DNA of 64,000 nt, taken from positions 219,750 through 283,749 of the forward strand of contig JBGTJE010000060.1 of assembly GCA_041745295.1 (NCBI GenBank). The letters run 5' to 3'. The translations under genes and the position numbers were made by a program. This document shows, piece after piece, positions 25,123 through 33,735 of the stretch. Numbering within the stretch: position 1 is the first letter of the stretch; every line of letters begins with the position of its first letter. The DNA is from JANMEB01 sp041745295 (GTDB taxonomy: Bacteria > Planctomycetota > Planctomycetia > Pirellulales > Pirellulaceae). The notes beneath the pieces are model-generated. The model made no database searches. It was not told the origin of the DNA and saw nothing but the letters and a program-made list of their open reading frames with translations.

Positions 25123-26103
25123 TCACAATCTCGATTGAGACAGCACGCCGCATGCGGCTTGTGCCCGGCGCAGAACTTCACCAGCTTTTTTTCTCGCGAC
25201 GGTCGCACCGTCGCCGAGAATTTGCCGGATCTCATCGGGCTTGGCGGCCAACGCCGCTCGCCGCTCTCGAGCAGGTCCAAAAAAACCTTCGGCAGCGTCG
25301 GCGAGAGCCTGCTTTACTTGGCCGTAACCAAACCCGCCTCGGCGATAAAGCGCGGCCATCGCCTCACGCTCGGGCCCGCCTACGAATAACGAATACAACT
25401 GAAAGAGGTGATCGTTGTCCGGATCCTTGGCTTGCTCGACCGGGCGCGAATCGGTTGCAATCCGCATGACTTTTTTGCGCATCGCGGCGGGGGCTTCGAA
25501 AACTTCAATAAAATTGTTGTAACTCTTGGACATTTTTTCGCCGTCGGTCCCGGAGACTTTGGCGGAATCATGTAAAACTTTGGCCTGGGGAAGCACGAAC
25601 ACTTCAGCCCCGTATTCATGATTGAACGCCCGAGCCAGGTCGCGACAGACTTCGATATGTTGGGTTTGGTCCTGGCCGACTGGAACAAGATTGGAATCGT
25701 AGGCGAGGATGTCGGCAGCCATCAAAACCGGATAGGTGAACAAGCCCGCGTCTGCGACGAGCCCCTTTTCTTTTTTCTCTTTGTACGCATGACATCGTTC
25801 CAGCAACCCAAACGGCGCGCCCGTCATCAAAATCCAGCACAACTCCGAAACCTCGGGAACGTCCGATTGGACGAACAGAGTCGCTTGATTGGGGTCTAAC
25901 CCGAGCGCTAACAAATCCAAAGCCGCGTCCCACGTGTGTTGCCGCAACAGGTTGGGGTCGCGGATTGTCGTCAGCGCATGAAGGTTGGCGATAAAAAAAT
26001 AAGCTTCGTCCTCGGTCTGCAGCTGGATGTACTGCCGAATCGCTCCAAAATAATTCCCCCAATGCGGTCGACCGGTGGGTTGAATTCCAGACAAAACACG
26101 CAT
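25123..26103 (-). CDS. trpS: Tryptophanyl-tRNA synthetase
   Basis: A 326-residue class I aminoacyl-tRNA synthetase that charges tRNA-Trp. The HIGH-equivalent is PHWGN at residues 13-17 after SGIQPTG, and the KMSKS loop is intact at 190-194 (TDGEKMSKSYNN). GQDQTQHIE near 143-151 and YPVLMAADIL at 124-133 are characteristic of bacterial TrpRS. Length is normal. It is a single gene with no trp biosynthesis genes around it, and no T-box or leader peptide was seen upstream. Confidence 0.95.
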   Translation of the reverse strand: MRVLSGIQPTGRPHWGNYFGAIRQYIQLQTEDEAYFFIANLHALTTIRDPNLLRQHTWDAALDLLALGLDPNQATLFVQSDVPEVSELCWILMTGAPFGLLERCHAYKEKKEKGLVADAGLFTYPVLMAADILAYDSNLVPVGQDQTQHIEVCRDLARAFNHEYGAEVFVLPQAKVLHDSAKVSGTDGEKMSKSYNNFIEVFEAPAAMRKKVMRIATDSRPVEQAKDPDNDHLFQLYSLFVGGPEREAMAALYRRGGFGYGQVKQALADAAEGFFGPARERRAALAAKPDEIRQILGDGATVARKKAGEVLRRAQAACGVLSQSRL

Positions 26104-26173
26104 GAATCAATCGCCGGGATAAAGGGTGGCTAAAATCGACCGGAAATCGTGCAGTGGGTCAGTCTCGCGCAGG

Positions 26174-26200
26174 GTCGCCTTTCGCTCCGCAAAAGGCGAC
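26174..26200. repeat. GTCGCCTTT/AAAGGCGAC hairpin
   Basis: A 9-bp perfect stem around CGCTCCGC, the second copy of the unit at 24961. It lies upstream of trpS in a 296-base gap that holds no recognisable gene. Confidence 0.65.
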
Positions 26201-26399
26201 CAGATGATCCCCTGCCGGAAATCGGGAAAGGTTTGCTTGGGACTTCGATAACGGGTAACGCAATCGCGCCCGACAGCAGCTTAACGACTGCATACCATTC
26301 TTCCAATCAGGATGGGGAAACCTGCCCCCCCAAATAAACAACGCGGACATCTGAGGGCTGTCCGCGCTGCAAGTAGTGTCAATGGTTTTGGCGCGTTTT

Positions 26400-26618
26400 C
26401 TAGATGATACCGCCGTGTGTACGGAACGGAGTTTGATGGTCTGGTTGATCCAAGAACCAGAAGCGATGCCACTCCATGCGCATATTCCGCAGGTCTTCGG
26501 AGGTGTAAATCAACTGACGGGCTCGCACCGCTGGGTCGGCGTCATAAATCGGGATGATACAACCGACATTGCAACAGAATCCGATGGCCAGCAGCGTCGC
26601 GATGAAAAGCCGACGCAT
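26400..26618 (-). CDS. Small lipoprotein, 72 residues
   Basis: A short gene with AGGAG eight bases before its ATG, a signal peptide RRLFIATLLAIGF and the lipobox CNVGC. The mature part has about 50 residues, including YTSEDLRNMRMEWHRFWFLD, which could form an amphipathic helix. Function unknown. It stands alone, with about 270 non-coding bases upstream. Confidence 0.72.
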   Translation of the reverse strand: MRRLFIATLLAIGFCCNVGCIIPIYDADPAVRARQLIYTSEDLRNMRMEWHRFWFLDQPDHQTPFRTHGGII

Positions 26619-26890
26619 TTGATTGCTCCTTGAACCTTGGTGGCGTACAACGACAATGGCAATGTGTCCGATGTCCTAACTCAAATCGTCACAGTTGCTT
26701 TCGAAAGTTTAATCGACACAACCGGTTTATCTGATAAATCTTCACAGGATGGTAAAGCTGTTCGGTTTGCCAGCAGTCCAGCGCAGCAAATGCTCTTAAA
26801 TTTCGCGACGCATGTGGGCAGGTTGGCAATTGCTGGCAAAGCACTACAAGAAACTGTTTCGAAAACGACCTATGCACGAGGAAGCCTTAT

Positions 26891-27736
26891 ATGCCGTTGT
26901 CACCGAATTCCCATTCCCACCTTGCCGAATGGAACACGGTTCGGGGTTGGCTTTTTGCTTGCATCCCTAACCTGTTCCTCGCCGTGTCGATGTTGCTGAG
27001 CGGTTGCGCGAAACCGGCACCAGCCATTTCAGCGAAACCGATGTCGGACGAGCACGCCGCCGCCCCTCAACGACAAGATGCCGACGTGAACGCGCTGTTC
27101 ATCGGCAACAGTCACACGGGCTACCATGATCTACCGGAATTGGTCGGCAGGCTGATGGAATTCAGCCATCCTGAGACCAGCGTCTTGGCCGTCCAGTTTG
27201 CCATCCAATTTCTAGAGGACGCCGCGCAAAATCCATCGTGCAAAGCGGCAATCGAATCGCGAAATTGGAAGTACGTAATTCTGCAAGCCCAGAAAATTAG
27301 CATGAGCGGACGCTACGAGTACTCGACGCAAGAGGGAATCGATTTGGCGAAGCTGGCAAAGTCACAAGGCGCGACGGTCTGTTACTATTCGGAATGGGGC
27401 CGCAAGGGAGTCGCGGACGAAGGGGAACGAACCCACAAGATTTACGAAACCATGGCCAAAGTCGCCGAGGTCGGCGTCGCACCCGTCGGGCGAGCTTGGG
27501 ATATTGCTCTATCCGAGCGGCCCGACATGAAACTCCACGGCCCCGACGGCAATCATCAATCCGCGATTGGCGCGTTTCTGACGGCCTGCGTCCTCTGCGG
27601 TCAACTGACCGGCGAAAGCCCCGCGTCTCTCGCGTCGTTCGATTATCCTGGTGTAAATGCCACTGATCGAAAATTTCTTGCCGAAGCGGCGGCACGCGCA
27701 TTGAACCCCAAGACAGAGCCGGAACTGCCGAAGTGA
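26891..27736 (+). CDS. SGNH/GDSL-type hydrolase lipoprotein
   Basis: A 281-residue protein. After a hydrophobic segment comes a lipobox LLSGC (about residues 34-38), so it is probably membrane-anchored. Block I of SGNH hydrolases reads LFIGNSHTGYHDLP with serine as likely nucleophile, and the terminal block reads HGPDGNHQS, supplying the Asp and His. The core IESRNWKYVILQAQ strand fits the fold. Such enzymes cleave acyl or acetyl esters, often on polysaccharides. Substrate unknown. The long N-terminus before the hydrophobic segment leaves the exact start a little uncertain. Confidence 0.75.
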   Translation: MPLSPNSHSHLAEWNTVRGWLFACIPNLFLAVSMLLSGCAKPAPAISAKPMSDEHAAAPQRQDADVNALFIGNSHTGYHDLPELVGRLMEFSHPETSVLAVQFAIQFLEDAAQNPSCKAAIESRNWKYVILQAQKISMSGRYEYSTQEGIDLAKLAKSQGATVCYYSEWGRKGVADEGERTHKIYETMAKVAEVGVAPVGRAWDIALSERPDMKLHGPDGNHQSAIGAFLTACVLCGQLTGESPASLASFDYPGVNATDRKFLAEAAARALNPKTEPELPK

Positions 27737-27746
27737 CGATAACAAG

Positions 27747-27780
27747 CCCCCTCCCTAGCTCTCCCCACGAAGGGGGAGGG
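27747..27780. repeat. CCCTCCC palindrome, copy 4
   Basis: CCCCCTCCCTAGCTCTCCCC followed by ACGAAGGGGGAGGG; arms CTCTCCCC... and GGGGGAGGG pair in part. It lies between the convergent SGNH hydrolase and selB genes. Confidence 0.7.
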
Positions 27781-27869
27781 TATAGAAATAGTGTCTCGCG
27801 CAATTTCCAATTCTCAGTTTTCCGTTTTGAACACTGAAAACTGAAAACCAATCCGCGGTGTCGAGCAGC

Positions 27870-29798
27870 TTAGCGGGGTATTTCGACCAAAAACCGCAAA
27901 TCGTCTTGTCGCCGGGTAATCCCGATCTTGTCGAGATATTCCGCCAACGGAACCGCGTATTTGCGAGTCGTCCCAAGCAGTTCCCGCATCTGACTGACGG
28001 TGAAGCCTTGGCCTCGGGCGAAACTTGTTTGCAATCGAGTTTGTACATCGCTAAGAACCTCGCGGTGCAAAAAGAACTCGTCGTTGACCGAATGCAAGTC
28101 TCCCGCGGCGACCGCTAGTGCCAGCAGATTCATGACGCTGTCTTTGTTTTTCTGCGCTGACTCGCGCAGTTGTTTCTTGTCCGGAGGCTGCAATCCGGCC
28201 GCGCGAATGCTCTGCAACAGTTCGTCCAAAAGTCGACGCTCGTTCTTGCTGAGTTGCGGACCACGGCCGGACAAGGCGATGCTTGTCCCGTGTTGTACGG
28301 CGCTTCGCGAAGCAACCAGTTCGCGCAGCGCCGCATCAAAAAAAGCTTTGCATTTGAGGTACTCGAAGCGTTGCTCGATCAGCGTTATCGGGAAATCAAT
28401 TCGCAGCGGGTGTTCATCGTGAAGCTTTTCCAGGGCACCGTGAATGCGCTGGCCAATTCCTTGCACCGATCGGGAGTGCACCAAAATACTCTGCGACTGC
28501 GAAATGGGCATTTCGACGATTGTTCCGGCGGCCTTGAGTCGCGCCACGACCGGCTCTGGGTCGATGACCGCCGCCAAGCGAGGGGCAAGTTCCCGCTTCC
28601 ATTGCCCGGGTTGCGCAAAATAAACCGATGCCGCCAGTCGCCGGTCTTCGTGTGCGCTGGCCCAGTCTTGCAGCATCGCCAAATCCAACTCGCTCGGACG
28701 AGGCAATCGTTGGGCGTGGGGATCCAAAATACGGCCACCACCAATCGTCGCAGCAGGTGACTCGGCGCGAATTACGTAGGATTGCTGACTGGTCGCAACC
28801 GCGGGTTCGTTTAAAAAAACTTGTGCCAGGCATGCTGCGCCTGGCTCCAACTGGTCTCGATCGAGCAGACGGATATTGGCCACCAAGTCGGCTGTCCCTA
28901 AGTGGAATCGAACGCGAGCGCGGTCTTTGAGCGGTCGTGGCGCTGCCGAGAGCATTTGCAACGAGACGGTCATCGTCCGGTTGGCGGCCAAATGGTTCGG
29001 CGCAGCGATTTCCTGACCACGAACGATTTGATGGTGATCGATGCCGGCAATATTCATCGCGGCTCGCTGACCCCGATGAATCGACGGCACTGGGAGATCG
29101 TGATTTTGCAGACTTCGAACGCGGACGACGTGCTCTCCCGGCTCGATCATCAACGTCGAACCGACATCGGTCGTACCGGTGGCTACGCTACCCGTCACGA
29201 CAGCGCCGTGTCCGGCAACCGAGAATGAACGGTCTATCGACATGCGAAACGGCGCTAGTACGCGAAAGCGATTCTGGTGCGCAAGCACTTGGGTCGCGGT
29301 TATTTGCAGCGTTTGCTTCAAATGTTGGAGTCCAAACCCGGTCGTAGCGGACGTTCGCACGATCGGGGCCGACGCCAAGAATGAGTTCCGCACCAATTCG
29401 CGAACTTCGTCTTCGACCAGCGCGAGCCAATCATCGGTTGCCAAATCGCATTTGGTAATCACGATGATACCCGCTGGCAAATCCAAGAGCCGCAAGATTT
29501 CAAGATGCTCGACGGTCTGCGGCTTGATCGATTCGTTGGCGGCGATGACGAGCATCACCATGTCCATTCCGGTTGCCCCCGAGAGCATTTGCCGAATGAA
29601 CCGTTCGTGCCCCGGCACGTCGACGATTCCCAGGCAATAGGAGCCAATTTGCAACTTGGCAAACCCCGGCTCAATCGTGATTCCGCGCTCCTTCTCCTCT
29701 GGCAGTCGATCGGTATCGACGCCGGTCAGCGCCTTGACGAGCGACGTCTTTCCATGGTCGATGTGGCCTGCGGTTCCCAGGATGAGATCTGTAATCAT
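27870..29798 (-). CDS. selB: Selenocysteine-specific translation elongation factor SelB
   Basis: A 642-residue GTPase that delivers selenocysteinyl-tRNA to UGA codons marked by a SECIS hairpin. G1 is GHIDHGKT at residues 11-18, the switch I region KERGITIEPGFA at 36-47 is typical of SelB, G3 is DVPGH at 60-64 and G4 is TKCD at 115-118. EF-Tu-like domains follow, then a long C-terminal part with winged-helix-like segments (ERRLLDELLQSIRAAGLQPP, TVSQMRELLGTTRKYAVPLAEYLDKIG) that in SelB bind the SECIS. The final segment LGTTRKYAVPLAEYLDKIGITRR is diagnostic. No selA, selD, tRNA-Sec or selenoprotein gene is seen nearby, but a full-length SelB implies they exist in the genome. Confidence 0.95.
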   Translation of the reverse strand: MITDLILGTAGHIDHGKTSLVKALTGVDTDRLPEEKERGITIEPGFAKLQIGSYCLGIVDVPGHERFIRQMLSGATGMDMVMLVIAANESIKPQTVEHLEILRLLDLPAGIIVITKCDLATDDWLALVEDEVRELVRNSFLASAPIVRTSATTGFGLQHLKQTLQITATQVLAHQNRFRVLAPFRMSIDRSFSVAGHGAVVTGSVATGTTDVGSTLMIEPGEHVVRVRSLQNHDLPVPSIHRGQRAAMNIAGIDHHQIVRGQEIAAPNHLAANRTMTVSLQMLSAAPRPLKDRARVRFHLGTADLVANIRLLDRDQLEPGAACLAQVFLNEPAVATSQQSYVIRAESPAATIGGGRILDPHAQRLPRPSELDLAMLQDWASAHEDRRLAASVYFAQPGQWKRELAPRLAAVIDPEPVVARLKAAGTIVEMPISQSQSILVHSRSVQGIGQRIHGALEKLHDEHPLRIDFPITLIEQRFEYLKCKAFFDAALRELVASRSAVQHGTSIALSGRGPQLSKNERRLLDELLQSIRAAGLQPPDKKQLRESAQKNKDSVMNLLALAVAAGDLHSVNDEFFLHREVLSDVQTRLQTSFARGQGFTVSQMRELLGTTRKYAVPLAEYLDKIGITRRQDDLRFLVEIPR

Positions 29799-30112
29799 GG
29801 CAACATTGTATGGAGGAGATTGACCAATGAAGGCGTTAAGTTCTAAGGTACCAAAACTCCAATCCCGCGTCGCACAAGGTGGGGCGTATTCGACAAATGG
29901 ATCGAGCGGAGTCCCCGTCGGTTAGATTTGCTTACAATGTCAACGTCAATCGGTAGTCGGTCCGTTTCTTTGTAGCCATCACGCTCCGCGTGATGAACGC
30001 GGCCTTGCCGAGTGATTTCGAGTGTAGTCTGAAATCGCTTTCCTCTCGCGGAGCGAGAGGGCTACAGTCGATTGGCTACCCGACTCACGACTCGTCAAAC
30101 AGAGACCATCAA
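29799..30112. other. Gap between divergent selB and copper-monooxygenase genes, with short hairpins
   Basis: About 314 bases. Two palindromes are visible: ATCACGC/GCGTGAT near 29977-29994 and CTCTCGC/GCGAGAG near 30042-30058 followed by GGCTACAG. No tRNA-Sec or other RNA gene was recognised. It must hold the promoters of both genes. Confidence 0.5.
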
Positions 30113-32080
30113 ATGTCGCAATTTGGATTATGGAGTCGCGGGTTTGTTTCGGCGATTTGCCTAGTCACCTTCGGTGCTCCGAGTTTTGCCCAGCCGATAT
30201 CGGAAAGTGACTCCCACGTGATCGGTCGAAAAATGGGCTCGCTCGCCATGATGGATATCAATGGCAAGCCATTTGATTTGGATGCGTTGGATCCGTCGAA
30301 GCTCACCGTCGTGGCTTTTTTGGGAACGGAATGCCCACTCGCCAATAAATACTCGCGGCGATTACAGGAAATATCTACGGCGTACGCCGACCGGGTCGAG
30401 TTTGTGGGGGTCTTTTCGAACGAACAGGATTCCACCGAAGAAGTCGGCTTTTTTGCCGAGCAGCAGGGGATTCTATTTCCCGTGCTGAAGGACAACGGAA
30501 ATCGTATTGCCGATTCATTTTCGGCGCGGCGAACGCCCGAGGTCTGCTTGCTCGATCAAAGTCGAACGATTCGATATCGCGGCCGCGTGGATGACCAGTT
30601 TGGAATCGGCGTCGCTAAAAAGGAGCCGACCGAGCGAGACTTGAAGAACGCTCTCGATCGGTTGTTGTCGGGCCAAGAGATTCTGGTTGCCGAGACTGAC
30701 CCTGTGGGTTGCCTGATCGGCCGAGTCAAAGTACCAGAATCGAATGGCGCGGTAACATTTGCCGCACATGTTGCGCCCATTTTGAATCGCCACTGCCTCG
30801 CGTGTCATCAGGACGGTCAGATTGGGCCGATGAGTTTTGCCGATGTCGACGACGTTTTGGGGTGGGCGTCGATGATCGACGAAGTCGTTCACAGCGGACA
30901 AATGCCACCGTGGAACGCCGACCCCGAGATCGGAGAATTTTCGAACGAACGGCGACTGAACGACGAAGAGAAAAATATCATTGCCAAATGGGTAGCCGCC
31001 GGCGCCCCAATCGGGGACCGTTCGGCGATTGCTCAACCGCCACTACGGGTCGCCGGTTGGCAACTACCCCGCAAACCGGATTTGGTTATCTCCGTATCGC
31101 CGAAGCCGTTCCAGGTTCCGGCCCAAGGCGAACTCGACTACCAACATTTCACGTCCCAGTACATCTTCGAAAAGGAAACGTGGGTTCAAGCCGTGCAAAT
31201 CTTGCCGGACAATCACGCCGTCGTGCATCACATCCTGGCGTTTGTTGACAACCCGGACGGTCGCCAAGCCGTTGGCGATTTGGAGGGCATCGACGGATAT
31301 CTGGCCGGCTACGTACCCGGTTTGACGATCGAGCCCTATCCCAGCGGAATGGCCAAACGAATACCGGCGAATTCGCGACTTATTTTCCAAGTCCACTACA
31401 CGCCGATTGGTAGCCCGCAATCCGATCAAAGCAAAATCGGCTTGGTGTTCGCCGATCGCGACTCGGTGATGCGCGAAGTCATTACGACAAGCGCAGTGCG
31501 CCGCAATCTAGAGATTCCGCCGGGATGTCCCGATCACCAAGTAGCGTCCTTTTCGCATCGGCCCCTCGACGAGTCATTGTTGTTGGGGATGATGCCCCAC
31601 ATGCACTTGCGCGGAAAATCGTTTCGGTACGAAATTCAATCAGCGGATGGATCGACCACGCCGTTGCTCAACGTGCCGCGATTCGATTTTCATTGGCAGT
31701 CGTCCTATCGCCTGAAGGACCCTATTTCGCTACGGGCCGGCGATCGAATCAGTTGCATCGCACAGTTCGATAATTCAGACGGCAATCCAAATAATCCGGA
31801 TCCCACCCAAACCGTTCGCTGGGGGGACCAAACGCGCGAGGAAATGATGATTGGCTATTTCGATATCGCGATCGAACGCGCGATTGGAGATGCTGCGGAA
31901 ATCGATTTCGAGCGGCATGTCGCGTTGGTTCAAGTCATCGACCGATACGATTCAAATCGGGATGGAGTAGTGAACGTCGACGAGGTTCCGCAACGAATCG
32001 TCGCCCGGTTTAACTCACTTGACGTCAACGCGGACCAACGCGTGACGTTTGCTGAATTGGCTCAGCGTTGGTCTGAATGA
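30113..32080 (+). CDS. Redoxin - cytochrome c - copper monooxygenase - EF-hand fusion protein
   Basis: A 655-residue exported protein; ATG 30113 opens a signal peptide (GFVSAICLVTFGAPSFAQP). Residues of about 35-190 are a thioredoxin-fold redoxin whose active site reads ECPLANK, with one cysteine rather than CxxC. CLACH at 228-232 is a single c-type haem site, with MPPW near 264-267 as a likely axial methionine region. The next part resembles type II copper, ascorbate-dependent monooxygenases: NHAVVHHILAF around 368-377, VHYTPIG, and MMPHMHLRGKSF near 520. The C-terminus has two EF-hand-like loops (DSNRDGVVNVDE and DVNADQRVTFAE). Electron flow from haem to copper is a plausible reading. The domain order is known from large planctomycete proteins; the substrate is unknown. 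Confidence 0.85.
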   Translation: MSQFGLWSRGFVSAICLVTFGAPSFAQPISESDSHVIGRKMGSLAMMDINGKPFDLDALDPSKLTVVAFLGTECPLANKYSRRLQEISTAYADRVEFVGVFSNEQDSTEEVGFFAEQQGILFPVLKDNGNRIADSFSARRTPEVCLLDQSRTIRYRGRVDDQFGIGVAKKEPTERDLKNALDRLLSGQEILVAETDPVGCLIGRVKVPESNGAVTFAAHVAPILNRHCLACHQDGQIGPMSFADVDDVLGWASMIDEVVHSGQMPPWNADPEIGEFSNERRLNDEEKNIIAKWVAAGAPIGDRSAIAQPPLRVAGWQLPRKPDLVISVSPKPFQVPAQGELDYQHFTSQYIFEKETWVQAVQILPDNHAVVHHILAFVDNPDGRQAVGDLEGIDGYLAGYVPGLTIEPYPSGMAKRIPANSRLIFQVHYTPIGSPQSDQSKIGLVFADRDSVMREVITTSAVRRNLEIPPGCPDHQVASFSHRPLDESLLLGMMPHMHLRGKSFRYEIQSADGSTTPLLNVPRFDFHWQSSYRLKDPISLRAGDRISCIAQFDNSDGNPNNPDPTQTVRWGDQTREEMMIGYFDIAIERAIGDAAEIDFERHVALVQVIDRYDSNRDGVVNVDEVPQRIVARFNSLDVNADQRVTFAELAQRWSE

Positions 32081-32129
32081 GCATTCTTGGAGCACACACC
32101 ACGCACTTTCGTCCAATTCTCTGGTCGAC

Positions 32130-32256
32130 GCTATGGTTGTCAAAACCTGATGTACATCGCCGCCGGCAAAGTGGTCGAACGGGTTTGGGGCAAATCCTGG
32201 GCGGCATTCGTCGACGAACGGATACTCGCACCCTTGGGAATGGAAATGACTAGGCG
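32130..32256 (+). pseudogene. Remnant of a beta-lactamase-family serine hydrolase
   Basis: The peptide CQNLMYIAAGKVVERVWGKS followed by WAAFVDERILAPLGMEMT is a clear match to the segment after the Tyr-x-Asn motif of class C beta-lactamase-type hydrolases (the common form is YSNLMY..AG.VVE...G). Only about 40 residues remain. There is no SxxK motif upstream, and the frame runs into a dispersed palindrome at 32263. It is a gene fragment, probably left after deletion. Confidence 0.7.
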
Positions 32257-32262
32257 AGCGCC

Positions 32263-32331
32263 GTGGCAGGTCTCGCTCGGCTCGCAAGACCTACTTGTCG
32301 AGACCTACGTCCGCGAGACCTGTTCATGCCT
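32263..32331. repeat. GGTCTCGC/GCAAGACC-type dispersed palindrome
   Basis: Reads GTGGCAGGTCTCGCTCGGCT and continues CGCAAGACC, with two further GAGACC units up to 32331. Related to 7061-7106 and to the stem inside the ELWxxDGT gene. It abuts the hydrolase remnant and precedes the L31 gene. Confidence 0.75.
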
Positions 32332-32417
32332 TGGCGAAGGTCCCGGATCGTGGTACGATATTTGACTCAAATCTCTACCAAAAAATCTCAAATCGAAGTC
32401 TCTGGGCCGGTGCCATA

Positions 32418-32675
32418 ATGAAATCCGACATCCACCCGAACTATCGCCCCGTCGTATTCAAGGACAAGACCGCGGATTTCGCCGTGCTCACGCAGTCGAC
32501 GATCCAGACCAAAGACACGATCAAGTGGGAGGACGGCAAAGAATATCCCGTAGTCTATGTCGATATTTCCTGTGCTTCGCACCCGTTCTACACTGGACGT
32601 CAGCAATTTGTCGACACGATGGGTCGCGTCGAAAAATTCCGCAAGAAGTTTGGCGATAACTACAAGAAAAGTTAG
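32418..32675 (+). CDS. rpmE2: 50S ribosomal protein L31, type B
   Basis: An 85-residue ribosomal protein. It starts MKSDIHPNYRPVVF and has SCASHPFYTGRQQFVDTMGRVEKFRKKFG, the usual type B pattern. It lacks the paired CxxC cysteines that bind zinc in type A L31; only a single cysteine is present. In several bacteria the zinc-free form is made under zinc shortage and repressed by Zur; whether that applies here cannot be seen. The upstream region is occupied by repeat sequence, and no Zur-like palindrome was noticed. Confidence 0.93.
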   Translation: MKSDIHPNYRPVVFKDKTADFAVLTQSTIQTKDTIKWEDGKEYPVVYVDISCASHPFYTGRQQFVDTMGRVEKFRKKFGDNYKKS

Positions 32676-32749
32676 GCCCTGTTCGCCGAAGAAATTAATG
32701 TTCGGGGACAAAATCTACGTGCGGTCAATCGTCAGAGGTCGCCATGTTC

Positions 32750-33310
32750 TCAGTCGCCGTGCCGTTGCCGTAGCCGCGGCGAAGTTCGAAGGAGCCATTG
32801 AATGCGCTCGATTTCATTGAGCCAATCTTGGGTGGCCGCGGCATTCAGAGAACCAGCGGAACTGACCTCAATGGTGTATGGAGCGCCTGCGAGTTGTTGG
32901 TTGAGTTGGCGATAAGTAGCCAACGTTCGATCGCCGTAGCGCCCGACGTGATTGCCCTCCTCATCCAAGAAAACGACTTGGGGGATGCGCGGTGAACCGC
33001 ACAGCATGAGTTCGTCGGCCAATCGAGGATCCGCGTCGCGATCGACGTACCTCAAATCGATCGTCCGACTGGCTTGGGCGATTCCATGCAGAATCGGACA
33101 CTGCGCGGCGCAGTCGCCGCACCAAGCGCCCGCCATGCAGAGGACTTGCATTGAACGGCGAAAGCTGCTCAACAGCACACGCTGGGATGGACTGAGAGTG
33201 ACTTGAGCAAACACCGACTCCCAGCGCCGAACATCCAAGCCGCTTCCATGTGTTGCCAGAAACTGTTCGTACGGCAACGCGTTTTGGAAGCTGGGCCGAA
33301 AATCAAACAT
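32750..33310 (-). CDS. Thioredoxin-family protein
   Basis: A 186-residue protein with a thioredoxin-like centre: a strand QVLCMAGAW leading into the active-site motif WCGDC at about residues 62-66, then IDLRYVDRD, and RIPQVVFLDEEGNHVGRYG with the cis-proline. It has no signal peptide, so it probably works in the cytoplasm as a disulphide reductase. The N-terminal 50 residues (YEQFLATHGS) and a C-terminal helix are typical of the thioredoxin-like group that reads WCGDC. The neighbouring 53-residue gene lies just upstream on the same strand. Confidence 0.85.
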   Translation of the reverse strand: MFDFRPSFQNALPYEQFLATHGSGLDVRRWESVFAQVTLSPSQRVLLSSFRRSMQVLCMAGAWCGDCAAQCPILHGIAQASRTIDLRYVDRDADPRLADELMLCGSPRIPQVVFLDEEGNHVGRYGDRTLATYRQLNQQLAGAPYTIEVSSAGSLNAAATQDWLNEIERIQWLLRTSPRLRQRHGD

Positions 33311-33343
33311 CCTATTCCCAACCGGAGTGGTCGCCGTTGTCGG

Positions 33344-33505
33344 CTATCGCTTGCCAGCTTTGGCTTCACTAGCCTTCTTCTTCGAGGGGCGTTTGGCAGT
33401 AGACTTGGTCGCAACCGAGCTGCTGGTTTTGCTGCTCTTCGCGCCAAACGCCTTGCCCCAATTTTCCGAGTACGCTTGATTGGTTCCGGATCTCGTAATC
33501 GTCAC
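33344..33505 (-). CDS. Very small basic Lys/Ser/Ala-rich protein, 53 residues
   Basis: Begins with GTG at 33505. TAGGAG lies about nine bases upstream, a good ribosome site. The N-terminal half (VTITRSGTNQAYSENWGKAFG) looks structured and the C-terminal half is highly basic (KSTAKRPSKKKASEAKAGKR). The charge pattern suggests nucleic-acid binding, but no family is recognised with certainty. The reading frame ends at TAG 33344-33346, about 33 bases before the thioredoxin-family gene starts, so they may be one operon. Confidence 0.65.
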   Translation of the reverse strand: MTITRSGTNQAYSENWGKAFGAKSSKTSSSVATKSTAKRPSKKKASEAKAGKR

Positions 33506-33735
33506 GGGAAAAAACTCCTAAAATAGTTCCGTATTGCCGCTAGTATCAAAGTCGAATTGTCCGACTTGGTCAAGGCATCCGCCAAAATTTTTCGAAAGTC
33601 GAATTGTTCGCACCGCTTTTTCCCAAACCGACAGCAATCTACGATAGTCGTTGTCGCCCAACGGCATCGGGTTAGCGCCCTGAGGCTGATAATTCGGAGT
33701 ACGGCGTTCCGATAGAAATACGAAACAAAACGCAC

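Noticed and set aside
29990..30112. Earlier start for the copper-monooxygenase fusion
   Set aside because: The extra 41 residues come from palindromic repeats and precede a clear signal peptide that begins at 30113.
29799..30112. tRNA-Sec gene next to selB
   Set aside because: No acceptor stem, T-loop or long variable arm could be found; only short palindromes are present.
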